Source of the DNA: Noviherbaspirillum aerium
Lineage (GTDB): Bacteria > Pseudomonadota > Gammaproteobacteria > Burkholderiales > Burkholderiaceae_D
Length of the DNA: 64,000 nucleotides
Direction: 5' to 3'
Assembly: GCF_008929045.1 (NCBI RefSeq)
Contig: NZ_VFAH01000022.1
Coordinates: 1 to 64,000 of the forward strand
Shown here: positions 34,671 to 43,492 of the stretch, piece after piece
Position numbering within the stretch: the stretch's first letter is position 1
Layout of the letters: each line of letters begins with the position of its first letter
Program-made: the position numbers and the translations under genes
The notes under the pieces: generated by a model
The model's database searches: none
What the model was told of the DNA's origin: nothing
Seen by the model: the letters and a program-made list of their open reading frames with translations, nothing else

Positions 34671-36386
34671 TTAAAACTCTTCCCAGCCATCGGCGGCCGA
34701 GATCTTCGGAGCCGGAGCCGGAGCCGAAGCCTTGATCCTGACCGGCGCTGCTGACTTGGCGACAGCCAGCGAGTTTGCCGCGGGCCGGGCAGCGGGCGCC
34801 GCCGCGCGGAAAGCGGGCACGGACACCGCCGCGGCCATGTGCATGCCGTCAAGCTTGAACACGCCAACCGCCTGCGCCAGTCCGCCCGCCTGTTCGCGCA
34901 TCGATTCGGCTGCTGCCGCTGCCTCTTCCACCAGGGCAGCGTTCTGCTGCGTCACCTGGTCCATCTGGCTGACCGCCTGGTTGATCTGATCGAGGCCCGA
35001 AGTCTGCTCCTGCGTGGCCGCGGTGATTTCACCCATGATGTCGGTCACGCGCTGGATGCTCTGCACGATTTCATTCATGGTCGAACCCGCTTGTCCGACC
35101 AGCCGGCTGCCGGCATCGACCTTCTGCACCGAATCATCGATCAGGGACTTGATTTCCTTGGCCGCCGCCGCGGAGCGCTGCGCAAGGTTGCGGACTTCCG
35201 ATGCGACGACCGCGAAGCCGCGGCCCTGTTCGCCGGCGCGCGCCGCTTCGACCGCCGCATTCAGCGCCAGGATGTTGGTCTGGAAGGCGATGCCGTCGAT
35301 GACGCTGATGATGTCGGAAATCTTCTTCGACGATTCGTTGATCGAGCCCATGGTTTCGACGACCTGGGACACCACCATGCCGCCGCGGTTGGCCACTTCG
35401 GAGGCGGACTGCGCCAGCTGGTCGGCCTGGCGCGCATTGTCGGCGTTCTGCTTGACGGTGGATGTCAGCTCTTCCAGGGAAGACGCGGTTTCTTCCAGCG
35501 AGCTGGCCTGCTGCTCGGTGCGCGCCGACAGATCCTGGTTGCCGGCGGCAATTTCGGTTGATGCGGTGCCGATGGTCTCGGTGCTGGTGCGGACCTGGCT
35601 GACGATCTGCACCAGGCTGTCGTTCATGTTCTTCAATGCGCGCATGAGCTGCCCGGTCTCGTCATTGGACCTGACCTCGATCTGCTGGGTCAGGTCGCCG
35701 TCGGCCACGCCGGCCGCTACCTTGACCGCGACATTCAGGGGCTTGGTAATGGCCTGCACCAGCCATGCGCCGACCAGGGCGGCGAGCACGACGCCGAACA
35801 GGATGCCGGCGATGCAGGAATTGCGCACCCAGTGGTAGATGTTCTGGGAATGCTCATAATCCGCTTTCGCGACTTCAAGCTGCAGCTTGATCAGCCGGTC
35901 GATACTGTCGCGCACCGGCATGAACAGCTTGCTCATCGGTCCGTGCAGCGCCGCGACGCCCGCCTGCGTATCGAGCACCTGCAGGGCCTCGGTCGCCGGC
36001 TTCAGCCCTTCCGCCATGTAGTTCTTGCGGGCGGCAGCGAATTCTTCCGCGATCTTTTTTTCTTCCGGGGTCAGGTAGGTCTGCATGTAGGCGCCCCACT
36101 CCGTGTCGATCTGCTTGCTGCGATCGGCGATCTCCTTGAGTGCCTGCTCCACGCCGCTCTGCTCGCCGGTAAGCGCCTTGGCAACCGCCGAATTGTTGTC
36201 GTTGATGTAACGGATGATGCGGTCGAGCTGGCCCAGTGCCACCAAGCGGTCGTCGTACATGGAGCGCATGGAATTGTTGGCCTGACTGAGGCTGACGATG
36301 CCAATCACGCCGCCGACGATCAATTGCAGCGAAAGAAATGCAATGACGCCGACCAGTCGTGTTTTGATGGTGAGGTTCTTGAACAT
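34671..36386 (-). CDS. Methyl-accepting chemotaxis protein with CheR-tether tail
   Basis: A 571-aa receptor. TM1 at about residues 10-32, a four-helix-bundle ligand domain (NNSMRSMYDDRLVALGQLDR onward), TM2 at about 190-212, HAMP, and a signalling domain with the invariant tip ([34 protein letters not shown]). After an Ala/Pro-rich flexible linker the protein ends DGWEEF, matching the NWETF-type pentapeptide that tethers CheR/CheB. It is therefore probably a major, self-sufficient receptor able to assist receptors lacking the tail, such as the one encoded at 13.5 kb. The ligand is unknown. Confidence 0.95.
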   Translation of the reverse strand: MFKNLTIKTRLVGVIAFLSLQLIVGGVIGIVSLSQANNSMRSMYDDRLVALGQLDRIIRYINDNNSAVAKALTGEQSGVEQALKEIADRSKQIDTEWGAYMQTYLTPEEKKIAEEFAAARKNYMAEGLKPATEALQVLDTQAGVAALHGPMSKLFMPVRDSIDRLIKLQLEVAKADYEHSQNIYHWVRNSCIAGILFGVVLAALVGAWLVQAITKPLNVAVKVAAGVADGDLTQQIEVRSNDETGQLMRALKNMNDSLVQIVSQVRTSTETIGTASTEIAAGNQDLSARTEQQASSLEETASSLEELTSTVKQNADNARQADQLAQSASEVANRGGMVVSQVVETMGSINESSKKISDIISVIDGIAFQTNILALNAAVEAARAGEQGRGFAVVASEVRNLAQRSAAAAKEIKSLIDDSVQKVDAGSRLVGQAGSTMNEIVQSIQRVTDIMGEITAATQEQTSGLDQINQAVSQMDQVTQQNAALVEEAAAAAESMREQAGGLAQAVGVFKLDGMHMAAAVSVPAFRAAAPAARPAANSLAVAKSAAPVRIKASAPAPAPKISAADGWEEF

Positions 36387-36731
36387 GAAGCGCCTATGTG
36401 TGGAAAGGTTTCAACAAATGCGAGGGAAGGCCGGGTCACGGCAACAATCCTGCTTCAGGAGTACGGAAAATCGGCAGACTGCCTCACACCACCAGATCAA
36501 CAAGTGCCATGAGCGCACCTGATTCGTCGTTAGACCGGAACGGCCATCCGCTCTGGTATCGTGGCGGCCGCTGCTGCCGGAAGCCATTGCGCAATGACTC
36601 TTCTGGCATTATCCCAAAACCGGCATTTCGTTTCCACTAGGAAATCCGTCGAGAACAGCCTGTTGTTCGCCCGTCACAAACTTGCCATTTCATTCACCTG
36701 CCACGGGTGCGGATGATCATGCCGGAGCGTG
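36387..36731. other. Intergenic, nothing recognised
   Basis: 345 bases between the chemoreceptor start and the 3' end of the LysR gene. No gene or strong hairpin was seen. Confidence 0.4.
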
Positions 36732-37631
36732 TCACGCCGGCGGCGTGGCAAGTCCCAGTCCCGCAGCGAGAAAGTCGACGAAACTGCGCACCTTGGCGGA
36801 AAGATGCTTGCGGCTTGAATACACTGCATAAATGCCCATTTCGCCCGACTGGTATTCCTCAAGCACCTGCTTGAGCCGGCCTGCCTGCAGGTCTGCGCCG
36901 ACGATGAAGCGCGGCTGGAAGATCAGCCCGGCGCCATTAACGGCGGCCTCGCGCAGCATGTCGCCGTTGTCGGCCCTGATCGGCCCGCTGCAGCGCACGC
37001 TGACGGGGCCGCCGGGTCCTTCCAGTCGCCATTCATCGCCTCCCTGTCCCAGCGCATAGCCGAGGCAGGCATGTCCGGCCAGTTCCTTCGGAGTGCGCGG
37101 AATGCCATGCTGTTCCAGATACGAAGGTGCGCCGCAGATGATGATTCGTTCATCGCCCAGCTTGCGGGCGATCAGGCCAGGCTCGAGCGTCATGCCGATG
37201 CGAATCGCGAGATCGAAGCCTTCATCCACCAGGTCGACCTTGCGATCGCTCAGCGCAATATCGAGCTTGACCTGCGGATAGGTGCGCACGTAACCGGCGA
37301 TCAAGGGACCCAGCCGGTGCTGACCGAAGGAAAGGGGCATGGCGATCTTCAGCACCCCGCGCGGTGCGGCCGCCATGTAGCCGGCCACCTGTTCGGCTTC
37401 GCTGAGGTCCGCCATGATCTGGACACTGCGCTCGTAGAAAACCGTTCCGGCTTCGGTGAGGCTCAGGCGGCGGGTGGTGCGATTCAAAAGGCGCGTGCCG
37501 AGATGATCTTCCAGCGTCGCGACATGCTTTGACGCCATGGCGCGCGATATCTGCATGCGCTCGGCGGCGGCGGCAAAGCTGCCGGCGTCGACCACCGTAA
37601 CAAAGGCTTTCATGCTTGCGAAAATGTCCAT
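36732..37631 (-). CDS. LysR-family regulator, divergent from the dioxygenase gene
   Basis: A 299-aa LysR regulator with helix-turn-helix FAAAAERMQISRAMASKHVA and the usual RLLNRTTRRLSLTEAG wing region, typical of the DsdC/AaeR-like branch. The effector domain is complete. It is divergent from the extradiol dioxygenase-like gene with 141 bp between the starts, so it probably regulates that gene. The inducer is unknown. Confidence 0.92.
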   Translation of the reverse strand: MDIFASMKAFVTVVDAGSFAAAAERMQISRAMASKHVATLEDHLGTRLLNRTTRRLSLTEAGTVFYERSVQIMADLSEAEQVAGYMAAAPRGVLKIAMPLSFGQHRLGPLIAGYVRTYPQVKLDIALSDRKVDLVDEGFDLAIRIGMTLEPGLIARKLGDERIIICGAPSYLEQHGIPRTPKELAGHACLGYALGQGGDEWRLEGPGGPVSVRCSGPIRADNGDMLREAAVNGAGLIFQPRFIVGADLQAGRLKQVLEEYQSGEMGIYAVYSSRKHLSAKVRSFVDFLAAGLGLATPPA

Positions 37632-37772
37632 GCCGCATTGTCAACCAATAAGAAACAATTTGGCAAGCGAACCGGTATTTATTTACCTCTCGTGATTGAA
37701 TATAGTGAAAACATTGAATATTCATCGCAAGAGGCATGACGGCCGGAACGTAGGTCTGCCAGGAGGATCACC

Positions 37773-38570
37773 ATGACAACTTTGCCCTCATTGTTCATTT
37801 CGCACGGCTCGCCGATGCTCGCCATTCAGGACAGTCCGGCACGCCGCTTCCTGATGGAATTGGGAGAGTCGTTGCCGCGTCCCACGGCAGTCGTGGTTTT
37901 TTCGGCGCATTGGGAAACGATCGGCAATCCCGCCGTCAGTTTCGCCGCGCGGCCCGAAACCATTCATGATTTCGGCGGATTTCCTGCCGCGCTGTTCGAC
38001 ATCCGGTATCCCGCGCCTGGAGAGCCCGACGTGGCGGCGCGGGTTGCCGCGCTGCTGGAGCAGGCTGGCCATGGCGTGCGGCGCAGTCCGGATCGCGGTC
38101 TCGACCATGGAGCGTGGGTGCCGCTGCGGCTGATGTATCCGGATGCCGACATTCCGGTGCTGCAAGTCTCGATTCTGCGCGGCGGCACACCCGCCGCGCA
38201 TGAAAGCTTGGGCCGTGCGCTGTCCGGGTTGCGTGAAGAAGGCGTGCTGGTAATCGGTTCCGGTTCACTGACGCACAACCTCTACGAATTCCGCGGGCAG
38301 GGCATGGATGCGCCGGTGCAGCCATGGGTCAGCGAGTTCGGAGCCTGGATGCATGAGAGGCTCCACGGCCAGCTGCATGAGGAACGGCGTCAGGCATTGC
38401 TCGACTACCGGCGCAAGGCGCCCCATGCGGAGCGCAACCATCCTGCGGATGATCATCTGCTGCCGCTGTTTGCGGCCATGGGTGCGGCCGGTGCCGGCGC
38501 CCGGGGCGAACGTCTTCACAGCAGCTATGAATATGGCGTGCTGGCCATGGATGTGTATGCGTTCGCGTAG
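37773..38570 (+). CDS. Class III extradiol dioxygenase (DODA/YgiD-like)
   Basis: A 265-aa enzyme of the LigB/DODA family; ATG 37773 with AGGAGG upstream. Metal-ligand and active-site motifs: [11 protein letters not shown] (N-terminal His), VFSAHWET (second His), LDHGAWVPL, and [11 protein letters not shown]. YgiD-type members cleave 4,5-DOPA or other catechols; the natural substrate here is unknown. It is regulated, by inference, by the divergent LysR. The next gene, wrbA, encodes a quinone reductase that could handle related quinones. Confidence 0.92.
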   Translation: MTTLPSLFISHGSPMLAIQDSPARRFLMELGESLPRPTAVVVFSAHWETIGNPAVSFAARPETIHDFGGFPAALFDIRYPAPGEPDVAARVAALLEQAGHGVRRSPDRGLDHGAWVPLRLMYPDADIPVLQVSILRGGTPAAHESLGRALSGLREEGVLVIGSGSLTHNLYEFRGQGMDAPVQPWVSEFGAWMHERLHGQLHEERRQALLDYRRKAPHAERNHPADDHLLPLFAAMGAAGAGARGERLHSSYEYGVLAMDVYAFA

Positions 38571-38731
38571 GAGCGCCACAGGATCTGCATGAGCGCGCCC
38601 GGATAGCGCCTCCCGGACCGGTCCGACGAACTTTGTTATTCTTGCAATCCCGATCCGCCGGGGCGCAGTGCGCCGGAAACCATTCCAACAACAATTCAAC
38701 CAACCTGATTCACCTATCACGGAGATCTACC

Positions 38732-39331
38732 ATGTCAAAAGTGCTTGTCCTGTATTACTCGACTTACGGTCACATCGAAACGCTGGCAAATGCAGTTGCC
38801 GAAGGAGCTCGCAGTACCGGCGCCAGCGTGGATATCAAGCGCGTTCCGGAAACAGTACCGCAGGACATCGCCAAGAATGCCCATTTCAAGCTCGACCAGA
38901 CTGCGCCGGTCGCGACCGTTGCCGAACTGGCCAACTACGATGCCATCGTCATCGGCGCACCGACACGTTTCGGACGCATGCCTTCGCAGATGGCGAGCTT
39001 CCTCGACCAGGCGGGCGGCCTGTGGGCCAAGGGCGCATTGAACGGCAAGGTGGGCGGCGCGTTCACATCGACCGCGACCCAGCATGGCGGCCAGGAAACC
39101 ACGCTGTTCTCCATCATCACCAACCTCCTGCATTTCGGCATGACCGTGGTCGGTCTTCCTTACAGCCACCAGGGCCAGATGACGCTGGACGAGATCGTCG
39201 GCGGCAGCCCATACGGCGCCACCACCATCGCCGGCGGCCAGGGCCAGCGCCAGCCTTCGGAAATCGAGCTGGAAGGGGCTCGCCACCAGGGCCAGCTGAT
39301 TGCCAAGACCGCAAACAAGCTGTTTGACTAG
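38732..39331 (+). CDS. wrbA: NAD(P)H:quinone oxidoreductase WrbA
   Basis: A 199-aa flavodoxin-fold FMN protein; the ATG at 38732 after CGGAGA gives the standard start. Marks: [20 protein letters not shown] (FMN phosphate loop), [18 protein letters not shown], and [15 protein letters not shown]. It reduces quinones by two electrons and protects against oxidative stress. The stop codon TAG lies at the very edge of a MITE-like repeat whose terminal TAGAGC supplies it, so the native 3' end may have been altered by insertion. Full family length is preserved. Confidence 0.96.
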   Translation: MSKVLVLYYSTYGHIETLANAVAEGARSTGASVDIKRVPETVPQDIAKNAHFKLDQTAPVATVAELANYDAIVIGAPTRFGRMPSQMASFLDQAGGLWAKGALNGKVGGAFTSTATQHGGQETTLFSIITNLLHFGMTVVGLPYSHQGQMTLDEIVGGSPYGATTIAGGQGQRQPSEIELEGARHQGQLIAKTANKLFD

Positions 39332-39494
39332 AGCAGAATGTAGGTGGGTGTATGGAAGAATCGGTCTGCCCTGGGATGCGGGGCAACGGGGGCGCCGTGT
39401 GGCGGGCCACCTTGGCGACGAACAACGCTGCCATGCGCCCAAGGCAGACCGAGGCAGACCGAGGCGACCGTACACCCATCTGCAATCCGCTCTA
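39329..39494 (-). mobile_element. TA-bounded MITE-like repeat, copy C
   Basis: 166 bp; starts TAGAGCAGAATGTAGGTGG and ends CCCATCTGCAATCCGCTCTA, with TA at both borders. Same orientation as copy A. Its first three bases are the wrbA stop codon. Confidence 0.82.
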
Positions 39495-39592
39495 GAGTCG
39501 CCGCAGGTCGTGAAGTGGTACGATGGCCGCATGCCGGTCATCGTGCTCCGAACAGAGTTCGCCTCAGCGTTTCACACTCAAAAGAGGGAAGC

Positions 39593-39988
39593 ATGGAAAT
39601 CAAGGTACACCGCGGCGAAGGTCCGCTGCAGCACGTGATCGAGATCGGACAGCACCGCATTCTCACCGATGCGCCGCGCATGTACGGCGGCGAAGAGACC
39701 GGCCCAGAGCCGCATGATCTTCTTGCCGCCTCCCTCGCCGCATGCACCGCGATCACGGTTCGCATGTATGCCAACCGCAAGAACATGGATCTGCAGGATA
39801 TCGACGTGCGCATCGAGCATGGGCATCAGGGCGATGCTTATGTATTCACGCGCCGGATTCGTTACATCGGCAAGCTGAGCGAAGAAGAACAGCAAAGGCT
39901 GACGGATATCGCCAACAAGTGCCCGGTGCACAAGACGCTGGAAGGCCAGATGCGCATCGTTACCGAAACGATGCCGCAGGCGGCATGA
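39593..39988 (+). CDS. OsmC/Ohr-family peroxiredoxin-like protein
   Basis: A 131-aa OsmC-fold protein; ATG 39593 with AGAGGGAA upstream. The two redox Cys are in AACTAITVRMYANRK (first) and ANKCPVHKTLEGQ (second), consistent with thiol-dependent peroxidase chemistry in the OsmC family. The GPEPHDLLAASLAAC region is typical. It lies just after the repeat that separates it from wrbA; both would serve oxidative-stress defence, but the repeat makes co-transcription uncertain. Confidence 0.92.
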   Translation: MEIKVHRGEGPLQHVIEIGQHRILTDAPRMYGGEETGPEPHDLLAASLAACTAITVRMYANRKNMDLQDIDVRIEHGHQGDAYVFTRRIRYIGKLSEEEQQRLTDIANKCPVHKTLEGQMRIVTETMPQAA

Positions 39989-40080
39989 AAAACAGATCGC
40001 CGCGCGTGTCATCAGGCACAGGCGCGGCGATTTGGCTGGAGCGGCAGCCCCGGGTCGGCGCTGCCGCTTCCGCGTACTTC

Positions 40081-40200
40081 TCAGGACAATAAATTTTGCG
40101 CAACTGCAAGCATGCCGCCTACATTGATCAGCAGGCCCACCGCAAGCTTCACACGGCGCAATGAATGCCTGTGTTTCGCATCATCGGAATTGCCTTGCAT
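40081..40200 (-). CDS. 39-aa small membrane protein
   Basis: Minus-strand ORF starting at 40200 with a strong GGAGG five bases upstream of ATG. The sequence opens MQGNSDDAKHRHSLRRVK and is followed by a hydrophobic helix (LAVGLLINVGGMLAVA) and a short tail. The charged N-terminus, a run of basic residues, then one transmembrane helix is a common small-protein design. No family recognised. It is convergent with the osmC-like gene; the ribosome-binding site and clean membrane helix are the support. Confidence 0.5.
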   Translation of the reverse strand: MQGNSDDAKHRHSLRRVKLAVGLLINVGGMLAVAQNLLS

Positions 40201-40489
40201 AAAGACCTCCATTCGTTCAGCACCTTCTAGTACCGTAAACTCTGGTATTCCCAAGCGTTGGAAACCTGTCGGGACTTTAAATTCATATTAATTGGCTAAA
40301 GTTTGCCTTGCCATTTGAATTGTTCAATCGGATCGGTAGGCAATCGGCCTATGAGGGTTTCCTGCGGCGCGGGATGGCGGTTCTCGATCATCCGACACGA
40401 ACCCCGGCGCGGTATTGCCTGTTCGGAAACAGCCGATGCGATCGGGGCGTTTCATAGACAACCGCAATATTGTCGAGTATCATCCGCAC

Positions 40490-40650
40490 CGTCATTGGGG
40501 AGTAGCCTCCCTTCGCTACTGAAGGGGCTTGCGTCAACACACTTGGTCCACAGACCATGGCGCAAGCGGTTCCATCGCTTGGCAAGACCTTTGACCATAT
40601 GCCTTCCGTTGGCCGGACGGGCTTATGGTCAATGGATCATGTCCGGCCAG
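40490..40650 (+). promoter_or_regulatory. yybP-ykoY (Mn2+) riboswitch
   Basis: Upstream of a UPF0016 gene, with consensus elements in order: TTGGGGAGTAGCC, GCGTCAACA, ACCATGGCGCAAGC and GGCAAGACCTTTGACC. This is the yybP-ykoY class, which senses Mn2+. Downstream, GACCATA/TATGGTC (40593-40599 with 40624-40630) and GGCCGGAC/GTCCGGCC (40611-40618 with 40641-40648) interleave and cannot coexist. They look like the two alternative states of the expression platform. The second stem ends just before the start region of the exporter gene, suggesting control of translation. Confidence 0.85.
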
Positions 40651-40666
40651 GGAATATTAAAATTAC

Positions 40667-41242
40667 ATGGAAGCATTCCTCGTCTCCACAGGCATCGTCG
40701 CACTGGCAGAAATCGGCGACAAGACCCAACTTCTCGCATTCATCCTCGCCGCAAAATTCCGCAGGCCTGTTCCCATCATTCTCGGCATCCTTGCGGCTAC
40801 ACTGGTCAACCACGGCTTCGCCGGCGCGCTGGGCGCATGGATCACCTCGCTCCTGGCGCCGGAAACCCTGCGCTGGGTGCTCGGCGTTTCCTTTCTGGCA
40901 ATGGCGGCGTGGACGCTGATCCCCGATAAGTTCGAAGAGGAAGATGCGCAGCTGCCGAGGTCGGGTGTCTTCATCGCCACGCTGATCGCATTTTTCCTGG
41001 CCGAGATGGGCGACAAGACCCAGGTGGCGACAGTGGCGCTGGCCGCCCAATACAATGCCCTGTTCGCCGTGGTTGCCGGCACGACGCTCGGCATGATGCT
41101 GGCCAATGTCCCGGCCGTGCTGATGGGTGACCGCATCGCCGACCGCATGCCGGTACGCCTGGTGCATGGCATTGCCGCCGCAATCTTTGCCGTGCTCGGC
41201 GTCGCGACGCTGCTGGGCGCGGGCAAGAGCCTTGGTTTCTGA
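40667..41242 (+). CDS. UPF0016/TMEM165 (Gdt1)-type Mn exporter
   Basis: A 191-aa protein with six predicted membrane helices in two repeats. Each repeat carries the family's ExGDKT motif: VALAEIGDKTQLLAF near the N-terminus and FFLAEMGDKTQVATV mid-protein. Bacterial members, such as MneA of Vibrio cholerae, export manganese. A Mn2+ riboswitch directly upstream makes that role very likely here. The next gene encodes another divalent-cation exporter of the CDF type, so this is a small metal-homeostasis locus. Confidence 0.94.
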   Translation: MEAFLVSTGIVALAEIGDKTQLLAFILAAKFRRPVPIILGILAATLVNHGFAGALGAWITSLLAPETLRWVLGVSFLAMAAWTLIPDKFEEEDAQLPRSGVFIATLIAFFLAEMGDKTQVATVALAAQYNALFAVVAGTTLGMMLANVPAVLMGDRIADRMPVRLVHGIAAAIFAVLGVATLLGAGKSLGF

Positions 41243-41325
41243 CCCCCGGCAAATGACCGCAGCAGGGACCCCAACAGACACCGCGGCGGACACCCGCCAT
41301 GCGCAAACATCGTAAAGGAAGAGGC

Positions 41326-42399
41326 ATGCAGCACCCCCATCCGGGTCAATCGAATCATTCAAGCCACGCGGAGCATTCAAGCCATTCCACACCTGGCGCA
41401 GCGCTCACGGGCGACAACGTGCATGTCCATGTCTACGGCGGCGGAAATCCCGCAGCGGAACGAGGCACGCGCATCGTCATGTGGATTACGGCATTCGCGA
41501 TGCTTGCCGAGATCGGCGCCGGTTGGTGGTTCAATTCGATGGCCTTGCTGGCGGACGGCTGGCACATGAGTTCGCATGCGCTGGCTATCGGGCTGAGCAC
41601 CTTTGCCTACGCGGCGGCGCGGCGATATGCGCAGGATCCGAGATTCGCCTTCGGTACCTGGAAGGTCGAGGTACTCGCCGGATTTACGAGCGCCGTGCTG
41701 CTGATCGTCATTGCCGCCCTGATGGTGGCAGGTTCCGTCGAGAGGCTGTTGTCGCCGCAGGCCATTCATTATCAGGAAGCGATGCTGGTCGGCGTGCTCG
41801 GCCTGTTTGTCAATATCGTGTGTGCATTCATCCTCGGCGGAGCCCATCATCATCACGGTCATGGTCATAGTCATGGACATGATCATCATCATCATCATGA
41901 CCACCATCACCATGCACATCACCCGCATTCGCACGGCGAGCAGCAGGGACATCATGCCGACCTGAACCTGAAAGCCGCGTATGTGCATGTGATCACCGAT
42001 GCCGCAACATCGGTGCTGGCTATCGTGGCACTTGCCGGCGGCTGGCTGTACGGCTGGGCATGGCTGGATCCGGCAATGGGCGTGGTCGGCGCGGTACTGG
42101 TTGCGGTATGGGCGAAGAACCTGATCCATGAAACCGGCAAGGTCCTGCTGGACCGCGAGATGGACCACCCGGTGGTGCAGGAAATCCGCGAGGCGGTGGA
42201 GACGGATCGCGACGGCGAGCGCATCCGCATTACCGACCTGCATGTATGGCGGGTCGGGCGGGAACATTACTCCTGTGCGCTAAGCCTGGCTACCGACAAT
42301 CCTGCACTGACGCCGGATGAGGTGCGCAAGCGCATCGGTGTCCATGAGGAAGTGGTGCATACCACGATCGAAATCCGGCATGCCCCGGACTTGACCTGA
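41326..42399 (+). CDS. CDF-family divalent metal exporter (DmeF-like), His-rich
   Basis: A 357-aa cation-diffusion-facilitator protein. Start chosen at ATG 41326 with AAAGGAAGAG upstream. It has six membrane helices; TM2 has ADGWHMSSHA and TM5 has HVITDAATS, holding the metal ligands. A long His-rich loop (about 190-220, repeated HGH/HHHH) joins helices 4 and 5, and the N-terminus also has scattered His. DmeF-type members export Co2+ and Ni2+; Zn2+ is an alternative. The C-terminal domain is of normal length. Located behind the Mn-riboswitch-controlled exporter. Confidence 0.93.
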   Translation: MQHPHPGQSNHSSHAEHSSHSTPGAALTGDNVHVHVYGGGNPAAERGTRIVMWITAFAMLAEIGAGWWFNSMALLADGWHMSSHALAIGLSTFAYAAARRYAQDPRFAFGTWKVEVLAGFTSAVLLIVIAALMVAGSVERLLSPQAIHYQEAMLVGVLGLFVNIVCAFILGGAHHHHGHGHSHGHDHHHHHDHHHHAHHPHSHGEQQGHHADLNLKAAYVHVITDAATSVLAIVALAGGWLYGWAWLDPAMGVVGAVLVAVWAKNLIHETGKVLLDREMDHPVVQEIREAVETDRDGERIRITDLHVWRVGREHYSCALSLATDNPALTPDEVRKRIGVHEEVVHTTIEIRHAPDLT

Positions 42400-42438
42400 C
42401 CTATAGATCCGGCCCGAAAATATCTTGGTCCGGATCCC

Positions 42439-42473
42439 CTCACCCCGGCCCTCTCCCAAAGGGAGAGGGTGAG
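42439..42473. repeat. REP-like hairpin
   Basis: CCCTCTCCC, AAA, GGGAGAGGG with outer CTCACC/GGTGAG pairing. This is a common form of intergenic palindromic element. Confidence 0.55.
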
Positions 42474-42478
42474 ATCAG

Positions 42479-42509
42479 CGGCCCGAAAAATGAACCATTT
42501 TTCGGGCCG
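42479..42509. terminator. Perfect 14-bp hairpin between convergent genes
   Basis: CGGCCCGAAAAATG, loop AAC, CATTTTTCGGGCCG. Symmetric, so it can act on both strands, and its own A/T stretch gives a short T run on either side. Probably a bidirectional terminator for the CDF gene and the minus-strand 57-aa gene. Confidence 0.65.
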
Positions 42510-42542
42510 AATCCATAAGAATGTCGAGCAATGCCCCAGGGC

Positions 42543-42716
42543 TTATCCGGCCTGCTGCGGATGGCGCGCTTCCCATGCGGCGAGTTCTGCGCGGTAGCGG
42601 TCCATTGCGGCATAGTGAATGTCGAATATGCACGGGTCGCAGCCATTGCCGCAGCAGTCTTCGAGCGCAGGCTCGACGGGGGGAACGGGACGTGGATCGT
42701 TGGACGGGTTGGACAT
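42543..42716 (-). CDS. Oxidoreductase-like domain protein, 57 aa
   Basis: Minus-strand ORF from ATG 42716. Its core CCGNGCDPCIFDIHY followed by AMDRYRAELAAWEARH matches the oxidoreductase-like N-terminal domain family (PF09791-type: CCGxGCxPCVxDxY ... LxRYExALAxW). The Cys cluster may bind metal or form disulfides; the biochemical role is unknown. Short enough to be missed by most gene callers. It is convergent with the CDF exporter. Confidence 0.85.
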   Translation of the reverse strand: MSNPSNDPRPVPPVEPALEDCCGNGCDPCIFDIHYAAMDRYRAELAAWEARHPQQAG

Positions 42717-42763
42717 CGTAATCTGGAATCATGCGGAAGATGTCCATAGTTTACTCCGGCCCG

Positions 42764-42791
42764 GCGTTGCGCCGCTCGGGCGGCGCAACGC
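42764..42791. repeat. Perfect 12-bp hairpin with TCGG tetraloop
   Basis: GCGTTGCGCCGC, loop TCGG, GCGGCGCAACGC, between the divergent 57-aa and VanY-like genes. Very stable; no T tract. Role unknown. Confidence 0.5.
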
Positions 42792-42876
42792 GTACCTGTC
42801 TCCTTCCCGCAGGAACCGCTTGCCGCAGGCATCGCTCTGACCAAGGTCGCACTTATTGATACACCATCGTCTACAA

Positions 42877-43407
42877 ATGCAAAATATCCGGCTTGACAGC
42901 AATACAACTGAAATCCTTGCCGCGCTCGGCATTTCGCCGGAGCGGGCGGCGCAAACCGGCTTGCCGTTTCACCCGCAAGCCACCGAACTGGCATTGGCCG
43001 AAACCGGAGGCGACGGCCTCGGGCACATGCTGATTCCGGCGGCTGCGCGGGCCTGGCAGGCAATGCGCCAGGCGGCGGGGCGGGATGGCATCGAGCTGTA
43101 TATCGTCTCGGCATTCCGCGATCTTGCCAGCCAGGCCGATATCGTGCGCGCCAAGATCGAGCGCGGCATGCCGCTTGCGAAGATATTCACATTGAGCGCG
43201 CCGCCGGGCTACAGCGAGCACCACACCGGGCGTGCGGTGGATATCAACACGCCGGGTTGCGAGGAAAGGGAAGAGCCATTCGAGCAAACCGATGCTTTCC
43301 GATGGCTCACCGTGCATGCCGGCCGCTTCGGTTTCGTGATGTCCTATCCCCGCAATAATGACAAGGGTTTCGTGTACGAGCCCTGGCATTGGCTGTTCAC
43401 GGACTAG
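42877..43407 (+). CDS. VanY-type D-alanyl-D-alanine carboxypeptidase
   Basis: A 176-aa M15B-family peptidase. The ATG at 42877 is used; an upstream TTG is possible. The zinc site is SEHHTGRAVDINTPG (first His and Asp) and YEPWHWLFTD (last His), plus the SAFRDLASQ helix, as in VanY/DacB enzymes that trim stem-peptide D-Ala. No signal peptide is visible, so it may act on cytoplasmic muropeptide during recycling or be exported otherwise. Confidence 0.9.
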   Translation: MQNIRLDSNTTEILAALGISPERAAQTGLPFHPQATELALAETGGDGLGHMLIPAAARAWQAMRQAAGRDGIELYIVSAFRDLASQADIVRAKIERGMPLAKIFTLSAPPGYSEHHTGRAVDINTPGCEEREEPFEQTDAFRWLTVHAGRFGFVMSYPRNNDKGFVYEPWHWLFTD

Positions 43408-43492
43408 CCGAGACTGCCTGATGCGGGCATCGATACAGGCATGATGTGCATCGATATGGGTATGTCAGATATTGATGCACCCGGTTCCGCTT

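Noticed and set aside
41850-41945. CAT-rich simple repeat as a possible tandem-repeat locus
   Set aside because: It encodes the His-rich loop of the CDF exporter, a known feature of such proteins.
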